Shown one piece after another: positions 8,583 to 17,239 of a DNA stretch of 31,074 nucleotides (positions are counted from its first letter, which is position 1; each line of letters opens with the position of its first letter). The DNA comes from DATJPR01 sp035506295. GTDB lineage: Bacteria; Bacteroidota; Ignavibacteria; UBA10030; UBA6906. The stretch covers positions 1 to 31,074 of the forward strand of contig DATJPR010000113.1 of assembly GCA_035506295.1 (NCBI GenBank), read 5' to 3'. The position numbers and the translations under genes were made by a program. The notes under the pieces were generated by a model. That model did no database searches. It was not told the origin of the DNA and saw only the letters and a program-made list of their open reading frames with translations.

Positions 8583-8819
8583 ATGCCGATCTACGACTAT
8601 CAGTGCTCTGATTGCGGTGCGACGTACGATGTGTTCCACAAAGTCCGCGAGATTGAAGAAGACATCGTCTGTCCCTCGTGCTCTTCGCGGAAGCATGTAC
8701 GGCTGATTTCTGCTCCAAGCTTTTCGATGAACGGCCGGGGAAGCGCGAGTTCCTCCTCAGAATCTGCTCCACCGTGCTCGAACGGAGAATGTTGCGGCGG
8801 TGCCTGCGGTTTGGATTAA
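8583..8819 (+). CDS. FmdB-family zinc-ribbon protein
   Basis: A 78-residue protein with the classic FmdB opening MPIYDYQCSDCG. C8, C11, C30 and C33 form two CxxC knuckles for a zinc ribbon. The C-terminus is Ser-rich and ends in a further Cys cluster (ECCGGACG), as in many FmdB proteins. The family name comes from a putative regulator near formamidase/amidase genes, but the molecular role of most members is unknown. GGAAGGG sits about 8 bases before the ATG. The stop overlaps the ribosome site of the next gene (AAGGAG at 8818-8823), so it is probably co-transcribed with the thioredoxin-like gene. Confidence 0.9.
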   Translation: MPIYDYQCSDCGATYDVFHKVREIEEDIVCPSCSSRKHVRLISAPSFSMNGRGSASSSSESAPPCSNGECCGGACGLD

Positions 8820-8830
8820 GGAGAAATGGC

Positions 8831-9403
8831 ATGGGAAAAAAGAATATACGCGAGAGCGGAAGCCATTCACCGTACCTCTGGATGTCGGTGACCGTCCTTG
8901 CTCTGTTCGGGGTCTACTTCGTCCTTAATGGGAACGGGGCAACCCGTGGCCCGGGTCTTGCATCAACCTTGCCGACACAGAACAGCCCGTCGACGGCACC
9001 GGCATTTCGTCTCACCGATATTCAGGGGCGGCCGGTGGCGCTTTCCGATTTTCGCGGAAAGGTCGTCATCCTGGATTTCTGGGCGACGTGGTGTCCTCCA
9101 TGCCGCCGGGAAATTCCCGACTTCATTTCGCTCCAATCGCGGTACAAGGACAAAGGGCTGCAGATCGTCGGCGTTGCGCTCGATGAGCCCGAAAAAGTTG
9201 GGGCGTTTGCGAAATCGTGGGGGATGAACTACCCCGTGCTCCTCGGGAACGACGAAGTGAGCGCCCTGTATGGAGGGATTTCCGGAATTCCGACCACATT
9301 CATCATCGATCGGAAAGGAAACATTGTTGAGAAGTTTGAGGGATTCACGGACAAATCTGTCTTCGAATCCGAGATTCAGCGGCTTCTCTCCTCGTCCTCG
9401 TAA
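8831..9403 (+). CDS. Membrane-anchored TlpA/ResA-like thiol-disulfide oxidoreductase
   Basis: A 190-residue thioredoxin-fold protein. I chose the ATG at 8831 because AAGGAG (8818-8823) sits 7 bases upstream. The open frame extends to 8678 but that part overlaps FmdB out of frame and lacks family features. A single membrane anchor lies at about 16-33, placing the catalytic domain outside the inner membrane. The redox site is WCPPC at 87-91, in the context LDFWATWCPPCRREIP. The cis-proline region is ISGIPTTFIIDRKG. The family reduces or shuffles disulfides of exported proteins, for example in cytochrome c maturation. The DCC-family gene follows after 25 bases. Its specific partner is unknown. 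Confidence 0.92.
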   Translation: MGKKNIRESGSHSPYLWMSVTVLALFGVYFVLNGNGATRGPGLASTLPTQNSPSTAPAFRLTDIQGRPVALSDFRGKVVILDFWATWCPPCRREIPDFISLQSRYKDKGLQIVGVALDEPEKVGAFAKSWGMNYPVLLGNDEVSALYGGISGIPTTFIIDRKGNIVEKFEGFTDKSVFESEIQRLLSSSS

Positions 9404-9428
9404 GATCGGATCAACGCACGAGGACCAG

Positions 9429-9818
9429 GTGGAAGGATGGGTTCTCTTCGACAGGAGCTGTGGCTTGTGCCGCAAGCTGGCACGTCTGGGATCGTCCCTG
9501 CTTCTCCGACGCGGATTCATTCTTGAACCGCTGCAATCACCCTGGGTCGGCGCGTATCTCGGCATGTCGAATCAGGAATTGCTGAGCGATGTTCGATTCC
9601 TCTCCTTCGATGGTCGACACCTCCAGGGCGCGGATGTGTATCGGGTCATCATGCGGCGCATCTGGTGGGCGGCACCGTTTGCGTGTCTCTCCGTGCTTCC
9701 CGGGCTCAGGCGGTTGTTTGATCTTGGCTATCAAACAATTGCGCGCAATCGGACCTGCGATCCGGGAGTAGGACGTAGGAAGAATGTTCGCGCAGACGAA
9801 GTAAGCAGTATGCTGTAA
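9429..9818 (+). CDS. DCC-family (DUF393) thiol-disulfide oxidoreductase-like protein
   Basis: About 129 residues from a GTG start at 9429. The family motif follows at once: VLFDRSCGLC, with D8, C11 and C14, the D-x-x-C-x-x-C of the DCC family. GAGGA lies about 6 bases before the GTG. The open frame extends back to 9270, but that part lies over the end of the TlpA-like gene and is unlike the family. The remainder (RVIMRRIWWAAPFACLSVLP) is typical of the family, whose members are thought to be redox-active but are poorly characterised. The last codons (about 9765 to the stop) run through a dispersed repeat also found after the HAD gene, so the natural C-terminus may have been replaced. Confidence 0.85.
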   Translation: MEGWVLFDRSCGLCRKLARLGSSLLLRRGFILEPLQSPWVGAYLGMSNQELLSDVRFLSFDGRHLQGADVYRVIMRRIWWAAPFACLSVLPGLRRLFDLGYQTIARNRTCDPGVGRRKNVRADEVSSML

Positions 9819-9915
9819 GGAATATGCAGAAAGATCCTGGCGTGCATTTCCACTGACGATTCCCTGCTGGCTGTCCGCGTCTCCTGTCTGCCGATTTCCT
9901 TCTCAGAGTCTCCGC
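9765..9915. repeat. Dispersed composite repeat, copy 1
   Basis: GGAGTAGGACGTAGGAAG (9765-9782) matches 30328-30345 at 17 of 18 bases. ACGAAGTAAGCAGTA (9796-9810) matches 30272-30286 at 14 of 15. The 3' part (about 9878-9912) holds degenerate AGTCT units (GCGTCT, CTGTCT, CAGAGTCT) like the octamer arrays at 26321 and 30393. The copy spans the end of the DCC gene and the intergenic region before the acyl-CoA ligase gene. Confidence 0.6.
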
Positions 9916-10010
9916 TGTTTTTTCCCGTCGACATCTCGTATATTGCCCTGGACTGATTTCCGCCAACCTCGTATTGTTCTCTTCCACCGCCCCATTCGCG
10001 CGCATCTCTC

Positions 10011-11933
10011 ATGGATACCACGACCGTCATCGCGCTCTTCGAGAAGAGTGTCCACCGCTTCCCTGATCGGATTCTTCTCTGGGAAAAGAACCATGGATTC
10101 TATGAAGGCTTGACGTACGCACAGACCCGGCTCCGCGTCGACGAGTTTGCAGGAGGTCTGCTGGCTCTCGGGGTCGGGATCGGTGACCGCATCGCCACCA
10201 TCGCAGAGGGTCGCAACGATTGGGTTGTCGCCGAGCTTGGCATCCTCAGCGCGGGGGCGATTCACGTTCCGCTTTCTGTGAAACTCAGCACGGGGGCCGA
10301 GCTGGCCTTCCGGCTCACGCACTCCGAATCGACCATCGTCGTTGTCTCCGGCTCTCAGGCGTCGAAGATCCGCGGACTGCGGGGAATGCTGACGCACGTG
10401 CGGCATATCATCCTGCTCGATCCATTGGAGCCCCTTCAAGAGGGCGAGATGACGATGGAGCAACTCTGCGTGCTCGGCAGATCGTTCCTTGAAACCCGGC
10501 GGGAGGAATATGAGGCAAGGAAGAACTCCGTTCGCGGAGATCAACCGGCGAATATCTGCTACACCTCCGGCACCACGGCGGACCCCAAAGGGGTTGTCTT
10601 GACGCATCGGAACTACACGGCAAATGTCGAGCAGGCGTCGGCGATGTTCGATATTCCTGAATCGTACTGCTCGCTGCTCATCCTGCCCTGGGACCATTGC
10701 TTTGCGCACACCGCCGGGATCTATACCCTGATGAGAAATGGGGCAAGCATGGCATCGGTCCAGACGGGAAAAACCCCGATGGAAACGCTCAAGAATATCC
10801 CCCTCAATATTCGTGAGATCCGCCCGTCGTTTCTTCTGAGTGTGCCGGCACTCGCAAAGAATTTTCGCAAAAGCATCGAGAGCGGCATCGCGGCGAGGGG
10901 GAAGGTCGTGGAGACGCTTTTCCGGTTCGGCCTGCGTGTTGCCTATGCATTCAACGGAGACGGATTACACCGGGGAGCCGGATGGCGGATCCTGTATCGG
11001 CCGCTGGTCCGGTTGTTCAACGCCGTCCTCTTCAGCAAAGTGCGGGAGAACTTCGGCGGTCGTCTCGGATTCTTCGTCGGCGGTGGAGCCCTGCTCGACA
11101 TTGAACTCCAGCATTTCTTCTATGCCCTCGGCATGCCGATGCTTCAAGGCTACGGCCTCACCGAGTCCTCTCCGGTGATCTCCGCAAACACGCTGTGGAA
11201 GCACAAGCTCGGGTCTTCCGGTCTCGTCGTTCCGAACCTCGAGCTCCGGATCGAAAACGAAAGTGGACAGTTGGTTCCAACAGGGAGTGAGGGGGAAATC
11301 GTTGTGCGGGGGGAAAATGTCATGGCGGGGTATTGGAAGAATGAACGGGCGACGTGCGAGACGATCAGGGACGGCTGGCTGCACACGGGAGATCTCGGGT
11401 ACATCGACAATGACGGATTCCTGTTCGTTCTTGGACGGACGAAGAGCCTGCTCATCGCGCACGACGGAGAGAAGTACAGTCCCGAGGGGATCGAGGAGGC
11501 GCTGAGCAACGAATCGAAGTACATCGACCAGGTGATGCTCTACAACAACCAATCGCCGTATACCGTTTGCCTTCTTGTCCCGAACAAGGACGCCATCCTT
11601 GCATGGCTTCGGGGACACGGCCATTCAGCAGAGGACGAAGAAGGGCAGCGTCTTGCCCTCGGATTGCTGAGGTCCGAAATCGATGCGTATCGTGAAGGAG
11701 GATCACGCGGAGCGCTTTTCCCGGACCGCTGGCTCCCCTCGGCGATCGCCGTTGTGGCGGAGGGGTTCACGGAACAGAACGGACTGTTGAACAGTACGTT
11801 GAAGATTGTCCGCGCCCGCATCGTCGAACGCCATCAGGCACGCATTGCGGCATTGTTTACGGTCGAGGGGAAGGACGTGATGAACGCCGAAAATCGGCGG
11901 GCGATTGCATCGCTTGCCCGGGATTCCGTGTAA
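10011..11933 (+). CDS. Long-chain fatty-acid--CoA ligase (AMP-forming)
   Basis: A 640-residue enzyme of the ANL superfamily that activates long-chain fatty acids to acyl-CoA through an acyl-adenylate. The phosphate-binding loop is YTSGTTADPKG starting near residue 184, followed by VVLTHRNY. The A5-type motif is GYGLTESSP near 380. The hinge region is present (GWLHTGDLGYIDNDGFLFVLGRTKSLLI), and the C-terminal lid follows with the S-P-E-x-I-E helix (YSPEGIEEAL). Length and motif order fit the FadD15/FACL group typical of Bacteroidota-type genomes. The ATG at 10011 has no good ribosome site. It faces the same way as an S46 peptidase and an acyl-ACP thioesterase; together with the latter it could interconvert fatty acid pools. 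Confidence 0.93.
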   Translation: MDTTTVIALFEKSVHRFPDRILLWEKNHGFYEGLTYAQTRLRVDEFAGGLLALGVGIGDRIATIAEGRNDWVVAELGILSAGAIHVPLSVKLSTGAELAFRLTHSESTIVVVSGSQASKIRGLRGMLTHVRHIILLDPLEPLQEGEMTMEQLCVLGRSFLETRREEYEARKNSVRGDQPANICYTSGTTADPKGVVLTHRNYTANVEQASAMFDIPESYCSLLILPWDHCFAHTAGIYTLMRNGASMASVQTGKTPMETLKNIPLNIREIRPSFLLSVPALAKNFRKSIESGIAARGKVVETLFRFGLRVAYAFNGDGLHRGAGWRILYRPLVRLFNAVLFSKVRENFGGRLGFFVGGGALLDIELQHFFYALGMPMLQGYGLTESSPVISANTLWKHKLGSSGLVVPNLELRIENESGQLVPTGSEGEIVVRGENVMAGYWKNERATCETIRDGWLHTGDLGYIDNDGFLFVLGRTKSLLIAHDGEKYSPEGIEEALSNESKYIDQVMLYNNQSPYTVCLLVPNKDAILAWLRGHGHSAEDEEGQRLALGLLRSEIDAYREGGSRGALFPDRWLPSAIAVVAEGFTEQNGLLNSTLKIVRARIVERHQARIAALFTVEGKDVMNAENRRAIASLARDSV

Positions 11934-11960
11934 CCCATCTGCACATCGATCGACTTCCTC

Positions 11961-11992
11961 GTTGATTCCGCGAAGAACTCGTCGTACATTTC
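11961..11992 (+). promoter_or_regulatory. Possible Bacteroidota-type promoter for the S46 peptidase
   Basis: GTTG (11961-11964), 20 bases, then TACATTTC (11985-11992) resembles the -33 TTTG / -7 TAnnTTTG promoters of Bacteroidota, with one mismatch in the -7 box. It lies about 78 bases before the chosen peptidase start. Similarity by eye only. Confidence 0.25.
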
Positions 11993-12069
11993 AAGGCTGG
12001 CGCCTCCGCGCACGCGAGGCATCATCCCTTGTTTGTTCTTTTCCCTATTCACTCCTTCATGAGGCTGCA

Positions 12070-14235
12070 ATGAATCGCTCGAAGCTCTTTTCCTTTTCAG
12101 CGATTGCCCTCGCTTTATCGTTGACTGCGATCGGTTGCTCCAGTCAAAATGTTGCCAGAGTCGGTGAACCTTCAGGATTCATGAATCTGGATACGGTCAA
12201 GGCGGGACAATTTGATACCGGCAAGATGTGGACATTCGATTTCCCGCCCGCCAAGTATTTCGCGGAAACATATCACTTCAATCCGACAAAGGAATGGTTC
12301 GATCGGGCCCGCCTTGCCGCGTTGCGCATCCCGGGCTGCTCATCGGCGTTCGTGTCTGAAGACGGTCTTATCATGACCAACCACCACTGCGCTCGCGGAT
12401 CCCTCCAGCGTGTGCAGAAAGAGGGCGAGGACCTCGTGGAGAACGGATTCTATGCGGCGACGATGGAGGAGGAGAGGAAGGCCCCGATCTGGGTGGACCA
12501 ACTGGTGGTGATCGAGGACGTCACCAATGAAGTCATCGGCGCGTTCGATGCCGGGACGACGGACAGCGCAAAGACCGCCGACCGTGCCGCAAAGATCGCG
12601 GAGATTCAACGCCGATACGCCGCGAAGTTCAAGGAGGCCTCGAAAGACTCCATGGTGTTCCAGGTCATCTCCTTCTACAACGGCGGCCGTTACTCTCTGT
12701 ACGGCTACAAACGCTACACGGATGTCAGGCTGGTCTTCGCGCCGGATGAGAAGGCGGCGTTCTTCGGGGGAGATCCCGACAATTTCACGTATCCACGGTA
12801 CGATTTTGACTGCTCGTTCTTCCGCGTGTACGACAACGACAAGCCGCTGCACACAGCCGATTTCTTCCGCTTCAGCAAGGACGGTGCATCGCCCGGAGAA
12901 GCGGTGTTCGTGCTCGGGAACCCGGGGTCGACCAATCGATTGCTCACGGTGTCGCAGCTCGAGACCCTTCGGGACATTCAGTTCCCTGCGCGGCTAAACG
13001 GGTACATTGACCGCGAAAAAGCAATGGAACACTATGTCGATCAACATCCCGACAAGCGCGTCGAATACATGAACCAGATCTTCGGCGTGGCGAACAGCCG
13101 GAAGGCGGTGAACGGGTATCTCGACGGTCTTCGCGATCCGTACCTCATGGCGAAGAAACTAGACTTCGAAAAGAAGTTCCATGCCGCCGTGACGTCGAAC
13201 CCGGCCCTCGAAAAGAAGTACGGAGACCCGTGGTCGGAGATCACAGCTGAAGAGTCTGAGCGACGCTCCATTTCCGCCGAAGCGACCGCATTGGACATGA
13301 CGACGGCACGGTCTCAATTTCTGGTCATTGCAAACCGGCTCGTGGACAAGGCGAAAGGTGGCGCAAGGTCGTTCGCGCCCGGCATGGGTGCCCCCGGAGG
13401 TCCTGGTGGTCCCCGGGGTCCGGTGTTCCCGTTGACGTTCCAGCCGGAGATCGAGACATCGCTCCTGGCGGATCAACTGCAGTTCATGAAGGACCAGCTC
13501 GGCGACCGCAACGCCGCGCTCAACAAGCTGCTTGCAGGGCGAACGCCTGAGGTTGCAGCGGAACAGCTTGCGAAGGAAACGATTCTCGGATCGAGAGAAA
13601 AGGTGATGGACCTGTGGGAAGGAAGCGCTGACGCGATCCTGAGCTCCACGGATCCGCTGATCACGTTCGTGCTGCAAGTCCGGCCGCGCAGCATGCAGCT
13701 CCAGGAAGAGCTGAGAGACATCCGCGAAAAGGAAGCCCGGCCGACGCAACGGCTGGGACGCGCGATGTATGAAGTCTATGGCACGTCCATCCCGCCGGAC
13801 GCGACGTTTTCTCTTCGCATTGCAGACGGGGTGGTCGAAGGCTACAACTACAACGGGACCATTGCCCCCCCGACGACGACGTTCTACGGCTTGTATGACC
13901 GGTACTACTCCTTCGGCAAGCAATATCCCTGGGCGCTCTCCAGCAAATGGGTCCCGCCACCCGCCGACTTCAACCTCAGCACGCCGATGAATTTCGTGTC
14001 GACCTGCGACATTATCGGTGGAAACTCGGGGAGCTCGCTTGTCAACAAGGACCTCGAAGTGGTCGGGCTGGCGTTCGACGGCAATATCGAGAGCCTCCCC
14101 GGCAACACGATCTTCGACGAGACGAAGAACCGCGCGGTCGCCGTTCAATCCTCGGGGATTCTCGAAGGGTTGGACAAGATCTACAAGGCGGAGCGGCTGG
14201 TCAAAGAGTTAAAGGCGGGCAAGATAGAGCCGTAA
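12070..14235 (+). CDS. S46-family dipeptidyl-peptidase (DPP7/DPP11 family), probable lipoprotein
   Basis: A 721-residue serine peptidase releasing dipeptides from peptide N-termini. I chose the ATG at 12070: GAGG precedes it and a lipoprotein-like signal follows (LTAIGC, C23). The 55 codons upstream in frame look noncoding. The catalytic triad fits S46: His in TNHHC (H105/H106), Asp in YDFDCSFFR (probably D247) and S653 in GGNSGSS. Eighteen residues after the serine is glycine (G671 in FDGN). In the family, glycine here goes with DPP7-like preference for hydrophobic P1 residues and arginine with acidic-specific DPP11. A Gly/Pro-rich insert (about 436-453, GMGAPGGPGGPRGP) is unusual. The family serves peptide scavenging in the periplasm or at the cell surface. 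A strong terminator follows. Confidence 0.94.
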   Translation: MNRSKLFSFSAIALALSLTAIGCSSQNVARVGEPSGFMNLDTVKAGQFDTGKMWTFDFPPAKYFAETYHFNPTKEWFDRARLAALRIPGCSSAFVSEDGLIMTNHHCARGSLQRVQKEGEDLVENGFYAATMEEERKAPIWVDQLVVIEDVTNEVIGAFDAGTTDSAKTADRAAKIAEIQRRYAAKFKEASKDSMVFQVISFYNGGRYSLYGYKRYTDVRLVFAPDEKAAFFGGDPDNFTYPRYDFDCSFFRVYDNDKPLHTADFFRFSKDGASPGEAVFVLGNPGSTNRLLTVSQLETLRDIQFPARLNGYIDREKAMEHYVDQHPDKRVEYMNQIFGVANSRKAVNGYLDGLRDPYLMAKKLDFEKKFHAAVTSNPALEKKYGDPWSEITAEESERRSISAEATALDMTTARSQFLVIANRLVDKAKGGARSFAPGMGAPGGPGGPRGPVFPLTFQPEIETSLLADQLQFMKDQLGDRNAALNKLLAGRTPEVAAEQLAKETILGSREKVMDLWEGSADAILSSTDPLITFVLQVRPRSMQLQEELRDIREKEARPTQRLGRAMYEVYGTSIPPDATFSLRIADGVVEGYNYNGTIAPPTTTFYGLYDRYYSFGKQYPWALSSKWVPPPADFNLSTPMNFVSTCDIIGGNSGSSLVNKDLEVVGLAFDGNIESLPGNTIFDETKNRAVAVQSSGILEGLDKIYKAERLVKELKAGKIEP

Positions 14236-14258
14236 CAGCTTCTCGAAGGCAAACACGA

Positions 14259-14297
14259 CAAAGCCTCTTCCGGGACCATCGTGCGGAAGAGGCTTTG
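14259..14297 (+). terminator. Strong hairpin terminator after the S46 peptidase gene
   Basis: CAAAGCCTCTTCCG (14259-14272) and CGGAAGAGGCTTTG (14284-14297) form a perfect 14-bp stem with an 11-base loop, starting 23 bases after the stop. A short pyrimidine-rich tail (CCCTTCATCGTTTT) follows. The hairpin separates the peptidase gene from the thioesterase gene 32 bases further on. Confidence 0.75.
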
Positions 14298-14329
14298 CCC
14301 TTCATCGTTTTCCCCGTACCGGACACACC

Positions 14330-15076
14330 ATGCAGACCAACTTGTTGTGGGAGGAGCAATTCACGCTCACTTCCTACGATGTGGATTTCAACGGGCGGCT
14401 CTCGTTGTACGCGTTGTTCCGGCGGTTCCAGGAACTGGCCGGCTCGCATGCGACCCACCTTCGCGTCGGCTACGACCGGCTGAAGGAAGAAGGGCTGGCA
14501 TGGTTTCTCTCCCGCATCAAAGTGGAATTTTCCACTCTCCCGCTCTGGGGCGACGCGGTGCGATTGCAGACGTGGCCGAAGGGGATCGAGAGGCTGTTTG
14601 CGATGAGGGAATTCCGGCTTCTCGACAAAGCAGGTGCGACACATCTCCTTGCGACTTCCCGTTGGCTCCTCGTGGATGTCGCCAGGGGACGGCCGCGCAG
14701 AATCGAGAGCCTTCCGAGGGACCTTTCGTTTGAAAACGTGGAGCACGCCATCACCGAGACCCCGGAGAAAATCGTTCCCGTCTCTCCGTGCGTGCAGGTC
14801 TATGAACGGGAGGTGCTGCCGAGCGATCTCGACGTCAACCACCACGTCAACAACGCCGAATACGTCAAGTGGGTCATGGATTGCTTCGAGGTCGGGATGC
14901 AGACGTCGCACGGATTGCGTTCCGTGCAGCTGAATTATCTCGAAGAAACCCTGCTGGGCGATCATGTCCGTGTCGGCTCCGCCCGACGTAGCGAGCATGA
15001 CCAGTCGTATTATGTCGAAGGGTTGAGCGCAACAAAGGGCTCAACCCTTTTTCAGGCGCAGGTGGACTGGCGGTAG
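14330..15076 (+). CDS. Acyl-ACP thioesterase (FatA/FatB-like, double hot-dog)
   Basis: A 248-residue thioesterase of the acyl-ACP thioesterase family, which hydrolyses acyl-ACP to free fatty acid and so ends or diverts fatty-acid synthesis. The first hot-dog domain holds the ligand-binding region (SYDVDFNGRLSLYALFRRFQ), and WFLSRIKVEF is typical. The second domain has the catalytic block SDLDVNHHVNNAEYVKWVMD (165-184), where N170 and H172 match the Asn/His of plant and bacterial FatA/FatB. The ATG at 14330 is 32 bases after the preceding terminator, so its promoter must be very close or transcription reads through. The gene runs head-on into the M13 peptidase gene with only 5 bases between stops, and a terminator-like hairpin lies inside its last codons. 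Confidence 0.92.
   Translation: MQTNLLWEEQFTLTSYDVDFNGRLSLYALFRRFQELAGSHATHLRVGYDRLKEEGLAWFLSRIKVEFSTLPLWGDAVRLQTWPKGIERLFAMREFRLLDKAGATHLLATSRWLLVDVARGRPRRIESLPRDLSFENVEHAITETPEKIVPVSPCVQVYEREVLPSDLDVNHHVNNAEYVKWVMDCFEVGMQTSHGLRSVQLNYLEETLLGDHVRVGSARRSEHDQSYYVEGLSATKGSTLFQAQVDWR
15018..15052 (+). terminator. Intrinsic-terminator-like hairpin inside the 3' end of the thioesterase CDS
   Basis: AAGGGTTGAGC (15018-15028) and GCTCAACCCTT (15039-15049) form a perfect 11-bp stem with a 10-base loop, followed by TTTTT (15048-15052). The stop codon is downstream at 15074-15076. On the minus strand no T-run follows, so the orientation is plus. Confidence 0.6.
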
Positions 15077-15081
15077 CGCCC

Positions 15082-17133
15082 CTACCAGATCTTCACCCGA
15101 AGGCTGTCCGGCCGCCACATCGGGTCTCCTTTTTTGATGTTGAATGCCTGATAAAACGCCGGGATATCCGACAGCGGGCCGTTCACCCGAAGGAACATCG
15201 GCGCGTGCACATCGGACATCACCTGCACCGCCAGCGAGGCGTCGCGCATGTGTCCCAGCCATGAGTACGCATACGCGAGGAAGAACCGCTGGTCCGGCGT
15301 CAGGCCCGCGATCAGCGTGTCGCTTTGCCCTTCGCGCGTCTTCTTGAACGCATCGTAGCCGATGAGCAGTCCGCCGAGGTCCGCGATATTTTCCCCGAGG
15401 CTGGCTTTCCCGTTGACATGCATGCTGTCGAGAACGACGTAATGGTTGAATTGCTCCACCATGACTTCGGCACGGGCCTTGAAATTCGCCGCATCCTGCT
15501 TTGTCCACCAGTCGCGAAGATTTCCCTGCGCATCGTACTGCCGCCCTTCATCATCGAAACCGTGCGTGACTTCGTGCCCGATGGTCGACGCGCCGGCATA
15601 ACCGTAGATCAAGGCATCGTCAGCGAGTGAATCGGGCAGGCCGGGAATCAGCAGCTCCGCAGCGGGCAGGACGATCTCATTGTTGGAAGGGTTGTAATAG
15701 GCATTGTACGTCTGCGGTGTCATGTCCCATTCGCTACGGTCCACCGGTTTGCCGAGCTTGCCTGCGTTATAGTTGTAGTTCCATTGATTGGCCCGTATCT
15801 GGTTCGCACAATACGAATCCCGTTCAATGTCAAGCGCCGAATAATCGCGCCAGGTGTCGGGATAGCACACCTTCTTCGTGACCGCCTGCAGTTTCGCAAG
15901 CGCCTTCTCCTTGGTCGGTTCGGACATCCAATCGAGACGCTTGATCCTGTCCGCGTACGCGTGGAACATATTGTCCACCACGGTCTCATAGCGCTGCTTC
16001 ATCGCGGGTGGAACATACGCCTGGACGTAGAGTTGCCCGAGCATGAAACCCATCGCCCGCTCTTCCGCGTCGATCACGCGTTTCCATCGGGGACGTTGCT
16101 CCTTCACCCCTGAGAGGACGGTCCCGAAGAAATGAAAATGCTCGTTTTCGAAGGGCGCGCTCAATGAGGGGGAGTACCTATTGGCGAGTGACCAGCGGAG
16201 ATACGACTTCCACTCTGGAAGCGGGATCGAATGCACGGCGCGCGCCGCTTCCTTGTAGAATTCCGGCTGACCGACGATGACCGAATCGATTCCTTTCACC
16301 GACATCAATGGAAGGAGCGACTGCCAGGGAAGCGCCGGCGTCAGGCGATCCAACTGGGTGATGGAGACCTTGTTGTAATTGCGGTACGGATCGCGCAGGT
16401 CTTCGAGCTTGCGCGAGGCGCCTGCAAGACGGGTCTCGATGCTCATGACGGCCGCGCTGGACGACGATGCCGATACGGAATCCTCGCCGAGGAGGCGGAA
16501 CATGTTCGCGATGTGCCGGACATATTCCCTGCGGATGTTCTCAGTGCGCCCGTCCGTGTTGAAATAGTAGTCGCGGTTGGGGAGCCCCAGGCCGCCCTGC
16601 CACAGGTGATAGGCGTAGGCGGCGCTGTTCTTTTCGTCCTGATCGACATACGGCGAGAAGAGGGCGCCAACGCCGATCGTCTGGAGATGCGCAATTTCTT
16701 TGAGGAGGGCGTCGGGGTCCGAGACGGCGTCGATCATCGCAAGCTCGCCCTTGAGCGGCGCAAGCCCCATCGAGTCGATGCGCGCGGTGTCCATCGCCGT
16801 AGAGTAGAAGTCGCCGATCTTCTGCGAGTTCGTTCCGTGCGCCGCCCCGGCCTGCTCGGCATCCATGTTGATCTTTTGGAGCTGGTGGTACACCTCTTCG
16901 CGCACAAGATTGCCGACACCCCACATCCGCTCGCTCGCGGGTATGGGATTGGCTTTCAGCCAGGCGCCGTTTGCATACTTGAAGAAATCCGTTCCAGGCT
17001 GGACCGTTGTGTCGATGTCCACGGCGAGAACGTCTTCACGCTTGGGGGGTTCCGTCTTCGGCCCGCAGGAAAGCAGGGCCATGGAAAGCAACAGTGGAAC
17101 CGCGAGGGCCAACATCTTGTGTTGCATATGCAC
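15082..17133 (-). CDS. M13-family zinc metallopeptidase (neprilysin/PepO-like) lipoprotein
   Basis: A 683-residue zinc endopeptidase. The N-terminus is a lipoprotein signal with LLSC ending at C23, giving an envelope-anchored enzyme. The zinc site is HEVTH at 520-524 in GHEVTHGFDDEGRQYD. The third ligand is E581 in ENIADLGG, with D585 as the usual supporting residue. NAYYNPSNNEIVLPA is the conserved substrate-binding region. The last residues (RPDSLRVKIW) match the bacterial M13 ending, with Val in place of the Cys of many eukaryotic relatives. Length is normal for the family. M13 enzymes cut short peptides of under about 40 residues, which would complement the S46 peptidase nearby, though the two are separately transcribed. 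The first Met and the Met at codon 3 are both possible starts. Confidence 0.95.
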   Translation of the reverse strand: MHMQHKMLALAVPLLLSMALLSCGPKTEPPKREDVLAVDIDTTVQPGTDFFKYANGAWLKANPIPASERMWGVGNLVREEVYHQLQKINMDAEQAGAAHGTNSQKIGDFYSTAMDTARIDSMGLAPLKGELAMIDAVSDPDALLKEIAHLQTIGVGALFSPYVDQDEKNSAAYAYHLWQGGLGLPNRDYYFNTDGRTENIRREYVRHIANMFRLLGEDSVSASSSSAAVMSIETRLAGASRKLEDLRDPYRNYNKVSITQLDRLTPALPWQSLLPLMSVKGIDSVIVGQPEFYKEAARAVHSIPLPEWKSYLRWSLANRYSPSLSAPFENEHFHFFGTVLSGVKEQRPRWKRVIDAEERAMGFMLGQLYVQAYVPPAMKQRYETVVDNMFHAYADRIKRLDWMSEPTKEKALAKLQAVTKKVCYPDTWRDYSALDIERDSYCANQIRANQWNYNYNAGKLGKPVDRSEWDMTPQTYNAYYNPSNNEIVLPAAELLIPGLPDSLADDALIYGYAGASTIGHEVTHGFDDEGRQYDAQGNLRDWWTKQDAANFKARAEVMVEQFNHYVVLDSMHVNGKASLGENIADLGGLLIGYDAFKKTREGQSDTLIAGLTPDQRFFLAYAYSWLGHMRDASLAVQVMSDVHAPMFLRVNGPLSDIPAFYQAFNIKKGDPMWRPDSLRVKIW

Positions 17134-17239
17134 GTCCGGGGATGAGTCGTTCCGCGCTTAAGCAGGCGGAAAGCATTCGATACGGAGAGGAATACGATAA
17201 ATAACGGAAAAAGTTCCTCTCTTGCCAGGACGAGAAGGA

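Noticed and set aside
9903..10709. 268-codon minus-strand open frame over the acyl-CoA ligase start
   Set aside because: Antisense to conserved ligase sequence and to the upstream repeat; no recognisable domain.
11905..12069. Upstream extension of the S46 peptidase frame
   Set aside because: The extension overlaps the end of the acyl-CoA ligase gene, lacks features, and precedes a good signal peptide starting at 12070.
13159..14148. 329-codon minus-strand open frame within the S46 peptidase gene
   Set aside because: Antisense to conserved catalytic-domain sequence; Arg-rich and without motifs.
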